Shown: positions 1 to 11,970 of the stretch, piece after piece
How positions within the stretch are numbered: the first letter of the stretch is position 1
Layout: each line of letters opens with the position of its first letter
Assembly: GCA_001579985.1 (NCBI GenBank)
Contig: LRSR01012178.1
Location: forward strand, 1 to 47,458
Reading direction: 5' to 3'
DNA: 47,458 nt
Source: Hypsibius dujardini
Lineage: Eukaryota > Tardigrada > Eutardigrada > Parachela > Hypsibiidae
Program-made: the position numbers and the translations under genes
The notes under the pieces: model-generated
Database searches by the model: none
Told to the model about the DNA's origin: nothing
The model's input: only the letters and a program-made list of their open reading frames with translations

Positions 1-1491
1 TCGCCAGTACAAGAGCGTGTGGGTGGGTTTGTCTGCGGTAACAGTTAATTTCGGAAAGGTGTTACCCTTCACTAGTGGGTGATGCACCAAATCAATTTCC
101 GAATCCTTGAGCCCATATGCCTCTTCGATCGCAAAAACAATATCTTGATTTCGAAATAATAATGCTACATGCGGTGCAGAAGAATTGTTCCAGTATTTTG
201 AATCGAAAGTGTCAACGTTTTCCAGACCTTTTCTTGCAGGGCTGTGTATGACATTCCTCACAGTGTTACATTCTGCAACTCTGGATTGGTGGTCAGCCGT
301 AACTAGCGGCGAGTCGATCTCTAGAATATTTTGTGCTCCTGTCCAGAATACCCATGCTCGTTTGCGACTCTTGCCATCCAGCCAACGGCAGCACGTTAGA
401 TACCCAAATTCAAACCCGTCCGATAAAAGTTTGGAAGTATGTTTTCGCCGTGAATGTTTTTTCGTTGATGTCATCTCAACGTGCCTTATGACATTTTTAT
501 ATGACTTTTCGAGGTACAAAAATTTTTGACAATCCTTCGGTAGATCGGTCAGTACGACTGCCCACTCAAACTGCGAATAATCCTTCCGTAATAATTCAGC
601 GAGACGAGATGCTGAACAATTAGGAGAGCGAAGCTCGGAATAGACCTTGGCCCCAAGTTCGAAGCAGCTGGCTGCATCTGGCGCTCCACAGTGGCTGTGA
701 TCGGGACACGGGTCTATCAAAAATCGAGACTTCAGTGTGGTTAATTCGCGTTCCATTTGGACTTGCAGTTGGTGATTGTCGTGATCCAGCTGGCGCAAGG
801 TACGTGAGTGGATCTCACGTATTTCATTGAAATCGATGTGGCTAACTGACAAATTACCTAATAAAAAAGCAATGCATTCCTCCGTGGAATTAGAGTGCCA
901 TTTCAGAATGGTCCAGTAATAGCTCGTCACGAGGAGCTGAACACGAGCAACTGTCGAAAGAATGCTTCTATACCAGGATACATACAATTCCCAATCTCTG
1001 TTGCATAGTTTATGCAAGTCATGAGCCACGCAGCTTGCATTGTTCGGTCGTTTGATGAGCTTCTGAAAAAGCCACTCTACATTCCAGGCCGGCTTATTTT
1101 GTTCGTATACTTTCAGGAATCGGCTCCTAGAGATTGCGCTGTCCTGGCATTCTAAAAATTCTTCAAGAGCTTTCTCGGTGAAGAAAATCATAGACAGTAG
1201 ATTATCGTATTTATCACGAAATCTTCCAAGCTCGTTGATGTTTTCCATTTTCGTTTCGAGTGTTATCCCGAACTTGTTTAAACACTCTTGAATATCCTGC
1301 AATTGCCGAGGAAATCCATCGTCAAAGAGATATGTCGAAATGTCAGAAACAACCGTGGCATTTGTTGTGTTTCGCAAAATTCCACAGTGGTTTTTTATGT
1401 AAACCGCTAGCTTCGTCAGACCATCCTGGGCTACAGCCGCGCCCGCTGTTTTAAGTGCGCCTGTCAAACAAGCTAATATTACCTCGCCCAT
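1..1491 (-). CDS. Helical-domain protein, partial (3' end outside window)
   Basis: The minus strand is open for 497 codons from an ATG at 1491 to the window edge, with no stop, so only the 5' part is here. The function is not recognised. Residues 1-250 look all-helical and begin with a hydrophobic, Ala/Leu-rich segment (MGEVILACLTGALKTAG). The pattern around residues 48-82 (IS-YLFDD, then QDIQECL and FGITLETKM) and 124-195 (RFLKVYEQNKPAWNVEW, then a long helix) matches the proteins at 14031-14822 and 1944-6424. Residues 250-497 form a separate part of unknown type, rich in Cys, His and Trp. The gene is divergent from the kinase-fused paralogue at 1944. It appears to be a single long exon so far. 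I am confident it is coding and cannot name it. Confidence 0.8.
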   Translation of the reverse strand, partial: MGEVILACLTGALKTAGAAVAQDGLTKLAVYIKNHCGILRNTTNATVVSDISTYLFDDGFPRQLQDIQECLNKFGITLETKMENINELGRFRDKYDNLLSMIFFTEKALEEFLECQDSAISRSRFLKVYEQNKPAWNVEWLFQKLIKRPNNASCVAHDLHKLCNRDWELYVSWYRSILSTVARVQLLVTSYYWTILKWHSNSTEECIAFLLGNLSVSHIDFNEIREIHSRTLRQLDHDNHQLQVQMERELTTLKSRFLIDPCPDHSHCGAPDAASCFELGAKVYSELRSPNCSASRLAELLRKDYSQFEWAVVLTDLPKDCQKFLYLEKSYKNVIRHVEMTSTKKHSRRKHTSKLLSDGFEFGYLTCCRWLDGKSRKRAWVFWTGAQNILEIDSPLVTADHQSRVAECNTVRNVIHSPARKGLENVDTFDSKYWNNSSAPHVALLFRNQDIVFAIEEAYGLKDSEIDLVHHPLVKGNTFPKLTVTADKPTHTLLYWR

Positions 1492-1943
1492 GGCTACAAC
1501 TATGCTTCGGAATAATATAGCTACTGTAGTGTATACTTAGAATAGCCAAGAAAGCAAGGAGGCCAATAATTTTATACCTCAACACGTATAATCTAAGGGA
1601 ACAAACTGATTGCGACAAATGAGAAAATTCGGTTCGCCAAACAATGATTCTAGTGCTAAATTCTGACTAGATTAAATAAGGCTAAGCTACCCATAAATAC
1701 AATCTTCGCAACAATAAAATGCTTCGAGCCGTTAAACAGTTCAGTGATGATATTAGGATGGGCTCTTATTTGGTCGATAAATGTGAGAGTACTTCAATCG
1801 CCAGTGCAAATTACCGATAACGCTGATAAGTATGTGACAATATTTGATCATTCTGTTGCAATCCACGGTACATTTATACACTAGCCTTAAAGTTTCATAT
1901 TAGTTCACTATGTACACTGGTCGGATTTTTGCGTTGATGCACA
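1492..1943. promoter_or_regulatory. Head-to-head spacer, putative shared promoter region
   Basis: This 452-bp AT-rich spacer separates the start codons of two divergently oriented paralogous genes (1491 minus, 1944 plus). No obvious TATA box or initiator stands out. The promoter role is inferred only from gene orientation. Confidence 0.35.
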
Positions 1944-4900
1944 ATGGGTGGACAACCTATATTTTTAAAACGCGTGAAGGATTTAATCAATTTAGCACTT
2001 CTCAGCGTTGAGGAGTGTGACTGGCATTTCGGCTCAGAAGCTATTTTTCAAAGGAATGGAACAGATGAGTTCGCCCTGATCAAAGATAAAATATCGGCCT
2101 ACATTAACAATATCGAACGAAGTAATATCAATAATTTGACGAACGAAGACGAAAACGAAGTAATATCAGTCTATGATCAGAGCATTGCCGAATCCTTGGA
2201 TCCTGTTCAAGCGCTCCTGGTGAAGGCATCCAATACGCTGAACGAACGGAGCGACAAAGCTTGGAAAAGTCATTTTATGTTCGAGTATATTCAGTACCGG
2301 AATTCAATAAGCGGATTATTGTTGACATTGGACAGCTGGTTAATGAGCGAGCTCACGCAGAATCCCATCGTCATAATTCGTGAGCGGAATCTGTTTACGA
2401 AAGCCTTCAGAAAAGTTGATGTTGTTGCCTCGACTGAATGGCTGCAAATTAGAATGAATTCCTCCCATGCAGGTCCAGCGTTATTTGATAAGATCAAAAT
2501 CATTTGTGGGACAAGTCATCGACTCAGAACGGAACTATGCCTGGACATGTCATTGACACTGCTGTCCATGGCGGTGACGTTTTCTGCTTTTATTGTCGCA
2601 GACTCTCTGGGCAAGGACAAATGCGGACCCAATGTCACTGAATTTATGGCACGCAAACTTTATGAAAGCGTAGATGCATTGTTGTGTGGTGTATTCAGAC
2701 ACCGTGCAGTCGTGACTACGTCATGTAGAAAAAAATTCAATTTGACCTTCGCTAAACATTCTGGAGCAAACTTAAACAAAACGAAAATGGATGACATTGC
2801 TGAATTTGACGTTAGTCACATCGAGTTCATGGGTGAGGAATTAAAACCGGGGAATCTTCGAAGACTCACCGACAAGATGGACCCTGATTTCAACATGTTA
2901 AGCACATTGCTGAGTATACGGCATGAGAACATCGTAAGCTACTTCAGTTACGACCTGATTTGCGTTTCGGATACGAGTGAAATTAGCGCAATTATCGCCA
3001 GCCTACGTCAGTGCAGATTTTTTGAACAAGCTCAAGGTTCGTATATAAACCGCGCAACTCGAAGGCCATAGTTTGCGAATTAAAATATATAAGCTTATTT
3101 TTGAAAACGGGACCGCAGTCAACCAAGTCCAAAGTAAATTTCCGAGAACGTGTTCACTAGCGTCTCCGAAAGATCATAATGATAAGCTATGGACTAGCCT
3201 TTCAAATTATTCAGTATTAAACGCATTCGCGTTGGGTAGGTTCGCTGCACGGAATGACTTCAATGGAAGCGACTGCGTTACGATTTATTAGTATATTATC
3301 CTATAAAACAAATTCAGAGGATTAGTTTACCTATATGGTTTGAGTGGCCCATTTACAAAAAGTGTATGAAAATTCATGGGGCTAGGAACGGGATACCAAC
3401 GTTGGTACGAGAGCTGACGCATTTTGAGATCATCCAGGTCGAACGTATTCTGTAGTGTTTTTTTAATACTTACTTTTTGCTGTATTATAATATATTACTC
3501 TTTTTTCCTACTCCTACTCCAGATTTCATTTTAATTACTTTTAAATTAATATTAAATCTTCAGTCCTCGTATTTTAATATACTAATATTATTAGAATCTT
3601 AGTGAATTTTATATTTAAATATATTAATATTATCTCGAAATAGTTTTATTGATATTCACTTATTCCAACCAGTGGTGGCTGCGCAAAATCAACTGGAATC
3701 GAGTGAGACAGATACGAACTTGGAAATCGAATAGAATTGGAGGTGAAGATTTGCCATCCAGTTGGCAAATGCCAATTCCAGTTCCACTCCAATTTGGAAA
3801 ATTATAACTCAAAATACGTTTTGGAGTGGAAAATATTAATAAAATACACGTGCCCAATTTTATTATATTAATGTTGTTCTCTGATTTATTTTATTATATT
3901 AATTAACATTCATCTCACGGTTTCAATTTTAATTACTTTCTAATTTAATATTTCCTTCTAAAATGTGATATTTTAATATTTTAATACGTTAATTAAAATC
4001 GAAAAACTCCCAAAACAGGGGGGTTCTAATGTCTATTATTACATTAAAAACACTAGTATCCTACTCCATAGAGGCATAGCGAATGAAATAGTAGTATCGA
4101 ATGTACGGAAAATGTTGTGTATTTTAATCAGGTAGAGGGACATTATATTTTTATTTAAAAAAAAGTAGGATTGCGTCGAATCATGCCGCATTTTACTACG
4201 CAGTAGAGAGGCCTAATCTTTGAGAGACCCATCAATCAATCAAAATCACAATTTGGGTTCTCCTCTTTTTATGCGTATCCTGGAAGAGTTTAAAAACTTA
4301 AAGAGCAACTGGACCCGTACTGCAATCTGTTGTATCTGCTTGTTCTATAATAAATTAATCTGGTTCTGGATTTCTTTGGAAAAGGTAGGGACGGAGCAGT
4401 CTTTTATCTTTAGATATTAGGATACCAGCGTCAGGATCTCTGAATTTTTTAGCACTGACGAAAAATGACGTCTACAAGTTGGCTAAATTAAGTTCGACAA
4501 GCCTCAAGCAAATGTTGAAAAAAATTAACCACACGGGCCAATTAATCCGAACAAAATTTAGCCATTTTCATTTAATGAGGGACGTATGTGCACATCCCCA
4601 ATTTTAAGGACCAGTTATCCTAAACCATCCTATCTTATGAGTATTGAATTGTGCACTGAACCGTGGATAATTACTTCCAAAAAACCCCTCTGGTCCGCCA
4701 GAACGAACTGTTTTCCGAAAGCGTACTTTTCAACATCCGACATCCATTTTCAACATCCATACCCAGAATCTATTCACTCTATACGGTATTTATCCTTAAT
4801 CCTATACGTATGATGATTTTTGATATACATATTGTTGGTGTAATTCCAAGAAATTTTTGGCATTATTTTATATTTGGGAAATTTACTGGAAGATTCCGTT

Positions 4901-6424
4901 AACTATATTTTTCACTGTAAAAATGCCATAAAAACAATGTTTAATACATTGTTTTCTAAAGCAAACATTTTACTTTACAGTGAATATCAAATGAAGCGGA
5001 ACCTTCATATATTTTTCAAATTTTAAGTGATGCCAAAAAAGGTTTTGGGATCACACCGATAATATATATATAAGACATCATCCTAAATCTAGTACTGAAA
5101 AATACATAGTGAATAGAATCTGGGCGTAGACGTCGAAAATCGTCCCTGGTTAGAGTAGTCCATCACATATGTGCTCTCAATTTGCGGTTGACAAGTGAAA
5201 ATATGGACATACGCTCAAATCTCCAATTTTTAAATGTGTTTCCCCGCAAATGCGTTCTCAAACAATTTCTCCAATTTGTTATTTGAGTACACTGATGAAT
5301 GATATAAATGGCAACGCGTTTATGTTTATATAATGAAGTTATAATGCTATAATTTAAATATCGACGATCACTGAATCTGGTAATACATTGAAACGAATTT
5401 CAAACGAATACTATTTTCATCATAAAAGTTATCAAGAAAGAACTGACAAAATAATGTATTACTACGCATTCACTTATAACGATCAATGTTCCGATTGACT
5501 TCGACGACATTTTCTTTTAACAAATGTCAAGCAGGACGGAACTGAATTTTAGAACACTCCGATATGCGCGATGCGGGTTCAGATATTCCAAAGCTCAATT
5601 GTCTGTGGTGTTTGTTACAGGTGACGATGCGCTGTCGTTGCTTGATTTTGTTCGGCAAACGAGAGTCGAAATGAAGCAGATGATTCGCTACACGCTACAA
5701 TTGCTTGATGCTTTGGACTACCTCCATTCGCAAAATGTTCCCTATATCCTAATGGCACTACAAACTACCTCCATCAAGGTAACCCTGGATTACGCTTCTG
5801 TGAAAATACTCGACTGGCTGAACCCGTTCTATTTCTCACCAATGCTGCATCACAAACATCAAATTCTTTCGGGCGAAAACTTCCTGTACCCGGATGTCTT
5901 GAAAAGAATATCCGAAATGGGAACTGCAGGCGCTAAAACAGACCGAATACATTTCATAGATTTAATCAAGCCAAACGTGGACGTATGGAGTTTGGGTTGC
6001 GTGGTTCTCGACATGATGTCAGGTGGCGACCTTCGGCATGTCGACAAAAACGGAATAATTTTGGACAAGAGTTTGTCACTCTCTGCGTGGAGGGATGGGC
6101 TTACTGACGGAGGTTACCCCTTGATTCCTTCATCCGCTCCAGATCTCGTTCGCAGGATCTGTAAAAAATGCTTTAGGCGGGATCCGTTACATCAGTATAC
6201 TGCCAAGAAGCTGACGCGTTTCATTCAGAAAGCACAAGAAGCTGGGAAGCACGTGAAATCTATTGTAGATGAGATCCCACCAGAAGTACATCAAGCTTCA
6301 GCAACCAGGCCATACTGCGCTGTCTCGACCTCAGTTGATGACATGCCGCGAACCAGTAGGGACGTCCTGTTTTCGCCTGAACCGGCCAAAACTACCAAAT
6401 CAATCGACTGCCAACTCGATGAAG
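1944..6424 (+). CDS. Helical domain fused to a degenerate kinase domain (two exons seen, 3' end open)
   Basis: Proposed exons are 1944-3036 and 5621-6424 (phase 1 join, CAA-G to GT-GAC). Exon 2 ends at a strong donor (GTAAGT, 6425), so further 3' exons are expected but not seen. Residues 1-220 are helical and align in pattern with the other family members (149-169, then a long helix at 190-220). Residues about 260-570 form a kinase-like fold: RHENIVSYF is the alpha-C/beta-4 region (326-334), LLDALDYLH is alpha-E, DVWSLGCVVLDM is alpha-F (485-496) and RICKKCFRRDP is alpha-H. Catalysis looks lost: no Gly loop, no beta-3 Lys, the HRD-x-x-x-x-N stretch reads ILMALQTTSI, and DFG is replaced by DWL. 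It is therefore probably a pseudokinase used for binding or scaffolding. An alternative acceptor (after 5550) would lengthen exon 2. The layout resembles MLKL only by analogy. Confidence 0.65.
3037..5620 (+). other. Intron of the helical-kinase gene, AT-rich
   Basis: The proposed donor is CAAG|GTTCGT (weak) and the acceptor TTTGTTACAG|GTGACG. The interval is strongly AT-rich, has no convincing coding region, and carries a foldback element at 4745-5145. The short plus-strand reading frames here have no recognisable content. Confidence 0.5.
4745..5145. repeat. Foldback/MITE-like inverted repeat in the intron
   Basis: The left arm (from CCCAGAATCTATTCACT at 4762) is matched by the reverse complement of AGTGAATAGAATCTGGG near 5109-5125. 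Pairing continues inwards through GGTGTAATTCC/GGTGTGATCCC, TTTTTGGCAT, GATTCCG/GGTTCCG and TTCACTGTAAA, meeting near 4945. Arms are about 190 bp and imperfect. There is no coding content, so it is a probable non-autonomous DNA element. Confidence 0.65.
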
Positions 6425-6793
6425 GTAAGTCCGCCTTCGCGACCCGACTTTAACACAAATTAATGCACTGTATTGTATTAAAAAAAGCCAGAGGCAGAGA
6501 CTAATTATAAAAAGCGTACCAGTTAATCAGATGGACATGTAGCCAATCAAACAGGTAAATAGGCGTAGAGACAGGCAGACAAGCAGGCATGCAGGCGAAA
6601 AGGCGGGAAGGCAGGCAGACAGGCAGGCATGCAGGCAGACAGTACAGTACTGTCAGATCAAGGGGTACCGGGAGTTACCCCTTGATGAAGTGGAGTTATG
6701 GAGTTACCATAAGGAACACTGTTGTCTAATTGAGGGTTACTGGAGGCAATGATGGAGTTGGAGTTAAGGAGTTACGTTTATTTACACTACTGT
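6425..6793. repeat. CAGG/CAGA microsatellite and ACTCC-type repeat
   Basis: After the 6425 donor there is no exon. At 6555-6645 there is a degenerate GGCAGGCAGACA tract. At 6675-6780 there are repeated GGAGTTA motifs (GGAGTTATGGAGTTAC, then GGAGTTGGAGTTAAGGAGTT). The latter match, in the opposite orientation, sequence just inside the transposon termini near 12960-13050 and 37090-37120, so this may be a decayed left part of that family. Confidence 0.45.
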
Positions 6794-7759
6794 GGGTGCG
6801 CCTCAAACTCTTCATCTGAGCCATAACGAACTTTACCGTAATTGTATCTCTAGTACGGTTTGAATATGAGACACCCAGAGTTTCGAACAGCCTCAGGAAA
6901 CGCGTACTGAGGTTTCGGCACGGTATGCAGCACCCAAACCATAAAGCATGAGTTTTGAGCAAAATTCTGTCTCAAATTAAAACGCTGTCCTAATAAAGCG
7001 AATCAGCTGAATTTTTTTTCTTTGATCAATCCACAAATCAACTGAGCCAACTTAATGAAAATGTAGTACATTTTTGTCCTACGATGCTACAGCAATTTCA
7101 TGGAGCTATACTGTTTTACGAAATAACCGAAGATTCGATAATACGTAATAGGGTAATTCACGCTATTTAGTCGCACGTCCGGTCGGTGGTGCAATTGATC
7201 ATATTTTTTGGCAGGAATTCACCGCTTTCGGGAAATGCACGTTCTAGCACACCGACAAGAACAAACGAATCAACTCGTCACAAAAACATCAAACGAATGT
7301 TTATTTCGACGCCTATGTTCATTTGTTTTTTAAACGCAAGGGCAAAATTTGTTTTTAATGCATTTATCTTTGTGAACAAATTTTATGTAAAAATATTGGA
7401 GGGAGCAATCGACTGTCGGTGTAGATGCGAGTACCAACGATATATCCGAAAAACCACCTCCCATAGGTGGTCAGAAAAATACGGTCAGAAAAATACAGCC
7501 AGAAAAAGTGATTCAACGCAAAACGAATATAGTTCGAACCGTAAACATTTGAAACACGGGTAAGATTCCAATTAGTCATGGCAAAACTGCGGAATGGTAT
7601 GGTACGATACGATTTTGAGATGGAAAAGGTTTCGAACCGTACCGGTATCTCACATCTTTATAATTCGGAAACCGTATCTCGAGATATGGTTTGCCAAAAC
7701 TGCTAATGAGACACTGTTACAGTTACGTTACGGGTTTGGATGCAGATTTGAGACGCACC
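6794..7759 (-). mobile_element. TIR element copy 1 (GGGTGYGYCTCAAA termini)
   Basis: The outer end reads GGGTGCGCCTCAAAC and the inner end TTTGAGACGCACC, so the copy has its own terminal inverted repeats. It is homologous along its whole length to 8265-9176 in the opposite orientation; matching landmarks include the MITE-internal GATCAATTGCAC-type and TTCCCGAAAGCGG-type segments. The reading frames inside (for example 7186-7563) are not recognisable as a transposase, so it is probably non-autonomous. Confidence 0.7.
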
Positions 7760-8264
7760 TTTTCTTTCGAAGGGTATCGGAGGTAGAAGCCAAATGGAGT
7801 TGAATTTATGAAACAGTCGTGTGACTAATGAGGCTTCGCAAAAATCCGTCCCAACGCACGCTTCAAAATTGTTCGTTCAATATCATTATTACTCATTTTA
7901 TATAAAAGAACTTGTTTGTTGCATAGAATGACCAATGCTATAGCGAAGTAGAGAGGATTTCTTAAGATTTTATAAAAATAATAATCTTCTGAAGTAATGT
8001 ATGATCCACCGGTGTTCTTGAAACTGTGCGGTTTAATGTTGCAGATCGCACAGTGCAAGTTAATGTAGATTCTTGATCAGATTGATTTGTAGGAACGGCG
8101 TCGAGAAGGTCGCGTACCGTAGAGCATTAAGTAAGACACTATGTTGAGATACTGTTAAATTCAGAAAATAATTGGTGATAACTGGAGGCACCTAGTTTCG
8201 CCTAGTTTCGCTCCAGACACCTAGTTCCACCCAGTTTTATATATCGTGAGACTAGAGACACCTA

Positions 8265-9176
8265 GGGTGCGTCTCAAATCTGTATCGAAACCCGTAACGT
8301 AACCGTATCTCGAGATACGGTTTTCCGAACCAAAAAGATGTGACACCGGTATGGTTCGAGATCTTTTCTGTTTCAAATTCGTATCGTACCGTACCATACC
8401 GCAGTTTTGCAATAACCATAACTCGAATCTTACCTGTGTCTCAAATTTTTACGGTTCGAACTAAACTCGTTTTGCGTTACGTCACTTTTCCTTTGTTTCT
8501 AGCTGTATCTCTGTAACCACCTATGGGATGTGGTTTTTGGGGTGTCTCGCTGGTGGTTGCATCAACATTGACAGTCCATTGCTTTCTCTAAATTTTTCAG
8601 ATTAAGTTTGTTCGCGAAGATAAATGTAGTTATAACAATTTTTACGTTTGCTTCAAGAAAACAAATGAACAAAGGCGTCGAATCAATCATTCGCGGAGAG
8701 ATGTTTTTCGACGAGTTGATTCGTTTGTTCTTGATTGTGTGCTAAACATACATTTCCCGAAAGCGGCGAATTTCTGCCGGAAAACATGATCAATTGCACA
8801 ACGGACCGGAAACGCAACTAAATAGGGTGACTGAATTAATCCTTTGCTATTTCATGAAAGAATTCAGCTCTGAAATTTCCGAAGTCTCGTACTCTAGGAG
8901 AGAAAATATACCAGATTTCCCCTACGTCGGTTCCGTTGATTGGTGGATTGATCTGAAGACACTTATCAGCTGATATTCGTTACGGCAGGATAGTTTTTAA
9001 TTGAGACAGAGTTTTGCTCAAAACTCATGCGCTATGGTTTGGTATGGGTGCTGTATACCGTACCGAAACTTCGGTATGCGTTTTGTGAGGCAGTTCGAAA
9101 CTCTGAATGTCTCATATTGGAACCATACCAGAGATACAGTTACGTTATGGTTTGGATACAGATTTGAGACACACCC
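8265..9176 (+). mobile_element. TIR element copy 2, with 3-bp target duplication
   Basis: It starts GGGTGCGTCTCAAATCTGTA and ends with the inverse, CAGATTTGAGACACACCC. It is flanked by CTA on both sides (8262-8264 and 9177-9179), a 3-bp duplication as made by PIF/Harbinger- or CACTA-type transposases. It lies inverted relative to copy 1, with a roughly 0.5-kb unrelated spacer (7760-8264) that has no recognisable gene. The superfamily is an inference from the target duplication length only. Confidence 0.7.
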
Positions 9177-9840
9177 CTAGTATTTACTTATTTAAACATT
9201 TGTATTTGGCTCCGGACACCTAATATAACGAAAGGTACATTTCTCGATTTTAAGGAGGTGCAAACACAGTTCGACATTTAGACTAAATTATATTAAAGAT
9301 CACATCACATATTCATCACATCCATCACATATTCATAAAAAACCAGGGACTACTATCAGATGGCAATTAATCCATGTCAAAATCGTTGAATTGAATGGCG
9401 CACCTTCAGTGTCTTTCGATGCACAAGCAAGTTACAAACAATGACGGTTTCAAAAGAGCCGGTAAAACGGTTTAAATTCCCACAGTCCTTGACAGCATAG
9501 AAAGAAGTCTTTATGGAATTGTTCGTTTCATTACGGAATGCCTTCGTCTTAGCTCTAAAAGCGTAGAACCAGGTTTCACGACAAGCGTACCAGACTAGTT
9601 TTCATCCGGGTACCACCCGAATTTTTTAAAATCATCGACTAGAGTATTGTCATAGGCGTTCATAGCGTCAGTATGGTAAAGAGCAGGTTATTAGTAAGTA
9701 AGACAAAGCGTATGGCGAGTGATAGCAGATATGAGATTTTCAACTGTTTGTACGCATTCGAAGTGCCAAAAAACAACTGGATCGGTTCCCTGAACAGTTT
9801 GTGAGGTAACAATGAGCGACTTCCCAAGATAGAAGCGGGT
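9177..9840. other. Non-coding, nothing recognised
   Basis: Mixed-composition sequence without a convincing gene, splice signals or clear repeats. Confidence 0.4.
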
Positions 9841-11970
9841 CCGTGTGTTATACGTGTGTTCACAGTCCGGATGTCCATTAACATGCCGTCCGCCGTTCGT
9901 TTGTGCGTCAGTTCGTCCGTTCATCCGTTCCATGTTTGGTTCATTAACAGTCCGACGGCCCGTCCACGGCCCGTTCTTTGTACAGTCCGCTTGCCTGTCC
10001 GCAGTCGTCTGTCCATTCATTGACGGTCCATAAATCCGCTCACTCTCTGTACGTTCATCTGTTTGTTGGTTCATTCGCAGTCCATCCGTCTCTCTGTCAG
10101 TGCGTCAGATCGTTCGTCCTTGCGTTCAGAGCTCGTCCGTCTGTTCAGGTTCAGAGCTCGTTTGTCGGTTCAGAGTACTTCTGCATTCCGTCTATCCGCC
10201 CATCCGTCCGCTTTCACTCATATCGTCGCTTACCTCCATCATTTCCCGAAGGTGAACCAATAAACAGAGGATAACGGAGAGGCGGGCAGGCAGCAAATGA
10301 CGGATGGGGGACTATTGTTTCAGGATGAACGAACCGACAACCGTATTTACAGTGGACAAACAGAGGGATCGTGAACGGACGGACGAACTGTAGTCGCACG
10401 GCGCGTTGTAGATCAAAGACACGGCGCACGGGCTTCGGGTGGAGGACGGACGATCTCTGGGCGGACGATGGAATTAACATTCGGTTGAACGGACGAGCGG
10501 ATTGACTGCAGGCGAACGGGCTATGGATATACGAACCAACTGTAGGTGGAAACAGAAACTGCGGACGGACATAATAGTAAACAGACCTGTGGCCGGGCTT
10601 CTATACTAAGGCAGCTGCTGTCTGAAACACAGACTTTGGACAACGGATGGAATGGTTGACAACGGAGTGGAATGTAGGCGGATAGATGGGCTGTTAAGGG
10701 GTGCACAAACAGCATATGAAACGCGAATGGACTGACAGACGGACTGAAAATGGCCGGATGGACTGTTGGTTGACGACTCATGGGCCAACAGACTGTAAAC
10801 AAAATACGGACAGCAAACGTACGGATGACGGAAGGGCTGCTGGTACAGCTGTGTTTGCAACAGCTTCCGGCTGTAAGTCGGACCACCCTCTTTTGGTTTA
10901 AACATAGACCACCCTATTGCGTTGGCGAATTCCCACAAACCATGAGCGGCAAAATTGATTTTTCCAACAACTCAATTGAATATTCTTTCTATTGATCGAT
11001 TGATTGAAAACGGCATCTCCTCAACCTGTTACTCCACGGAAAGTCAGGGCTCCTTCAGAGGAATGCCGTTCTGGTCGTGCCGGTCCATCACTTTTCGGAA
11101 CCGATTCCACATTAGCCAAAATAACCGCCGATTTCTCGATGGGTCTTCCCTCCACCGTGCATCTAAAAAATTACCCTGACTTTCCGTGGAATAACAGGTT
11201 GAGGAGGTGTCGTTTTAAATCAATCGATCAATAGAAAGAATATTCAAATGAGCCGTTGGAAATCAAGCAATCAGTTTTGTCGCTCATGGTTTGTGGGAAT
11301 TCACCAATGCAACAGGGTGGTCTATGTTTACGCCAAAAGAGGGTGGTCCGACTTACAACCGGAAGCTGTTGCAAACACAGCTGTAAACAGACGTGTGTAT
11401 ATCCACTACAGACAAAATGCAAGCGAACGGGGGGATTTTGGAGACTGCGTTGGGCTGTTAAGTATTAACGGACCGGCGAACTGATGGACGGTCTGTTAGC
11501 GAACGGAGAGACTGCCAAAAATAAGAGGACTGCGAACGGACGGACGCATTGTAGGCGGAGTGAATAGAATGCAAGTGCACGGTTAGCCGGACGGAGAGAA
11601 GAAATGTGTATGGTCGGTACTTGAACGGGCGGCATTCCACCGATGAACGGATAGGTATCCAGTACACGGCGGAATGGCAGGCACAACGTGCCTGTGCAGG
11701 GTCAGATATGGAGCATTTGGGGGACCGACAGACAATAGACTGATCTTGAAATCGCCTTCCTTCGGTTGGATTTTAGTTGAACCAAACGAACAGCGAACCG
11801 ACGGACGGTTTGTAAAAGAATGAACCGTAGACCGACGTACAGACGGACTATGGACGTAAACGGTAGACGGACGATGGATGGATGCACAGCGGGCACTAGA
11901 CCAACGGGTGCACAAATGGCTCCCGGTTAGATTAAAAGGGAAAATGATTGCGCTGACTGACGGCTGACGA
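9840..11970. repeat. GGAC-rich degenerate repeat domain with strand switch
   Basis: From 9840 to about 10215 the plus strand is rich in CCGTCC/TCCGTT words. From about 10280 to 10840 and again from 11385 to 11960 it is rich in the complement (GGACGGA, GAACGGAC). The many overlapping open frames on both strands result from the absence of stop codons in such words and are not genes. A similar domain occurs at 31598-32540. Confidence 0.7.
10844..11385. mobile_element. Foldback with ~206-bp near-identical arms
   Basis: The left arm 10844-11049 (from TACAGCTGTGTTTGCAACAG to GAAAGTCAGGG) is repeated inverted at 11174-11385. Landmarks in both arms are GTGGTCTATG/CATAGACCAC, TTCCCACAAACCATGAGCG and CCTCAACCTGTTACTCCACG (with a one-base difference). 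The 124-bp centre (11050-11173) is unrelated to the arms and has no clear gene. It sits inside GGAC-rich repeats, like Foldback elements whose arms carry simple tandem repeats; this class assignment is inference. Confidence 0.75.

Noticed and set aside
185-529. 114-residue plus-strand frame
   Set aside because: Antisense to the 497-codon minus-strand frame, which has coherent composition and paralogues.
7186-7579. Frames inside TIR element copy 1 as a transposase
   Set aside because: No catalytic motif or recognisable domain, and the inverted copy 2 does not preserve an equivalent open frame.
9845-10480. Overlapping Arg/Ser/Pro-rich frames on both strands
   Set aside because: Products of GGAC/GTCC-rich degenerate repeats; no splice signals or conserved pattern.
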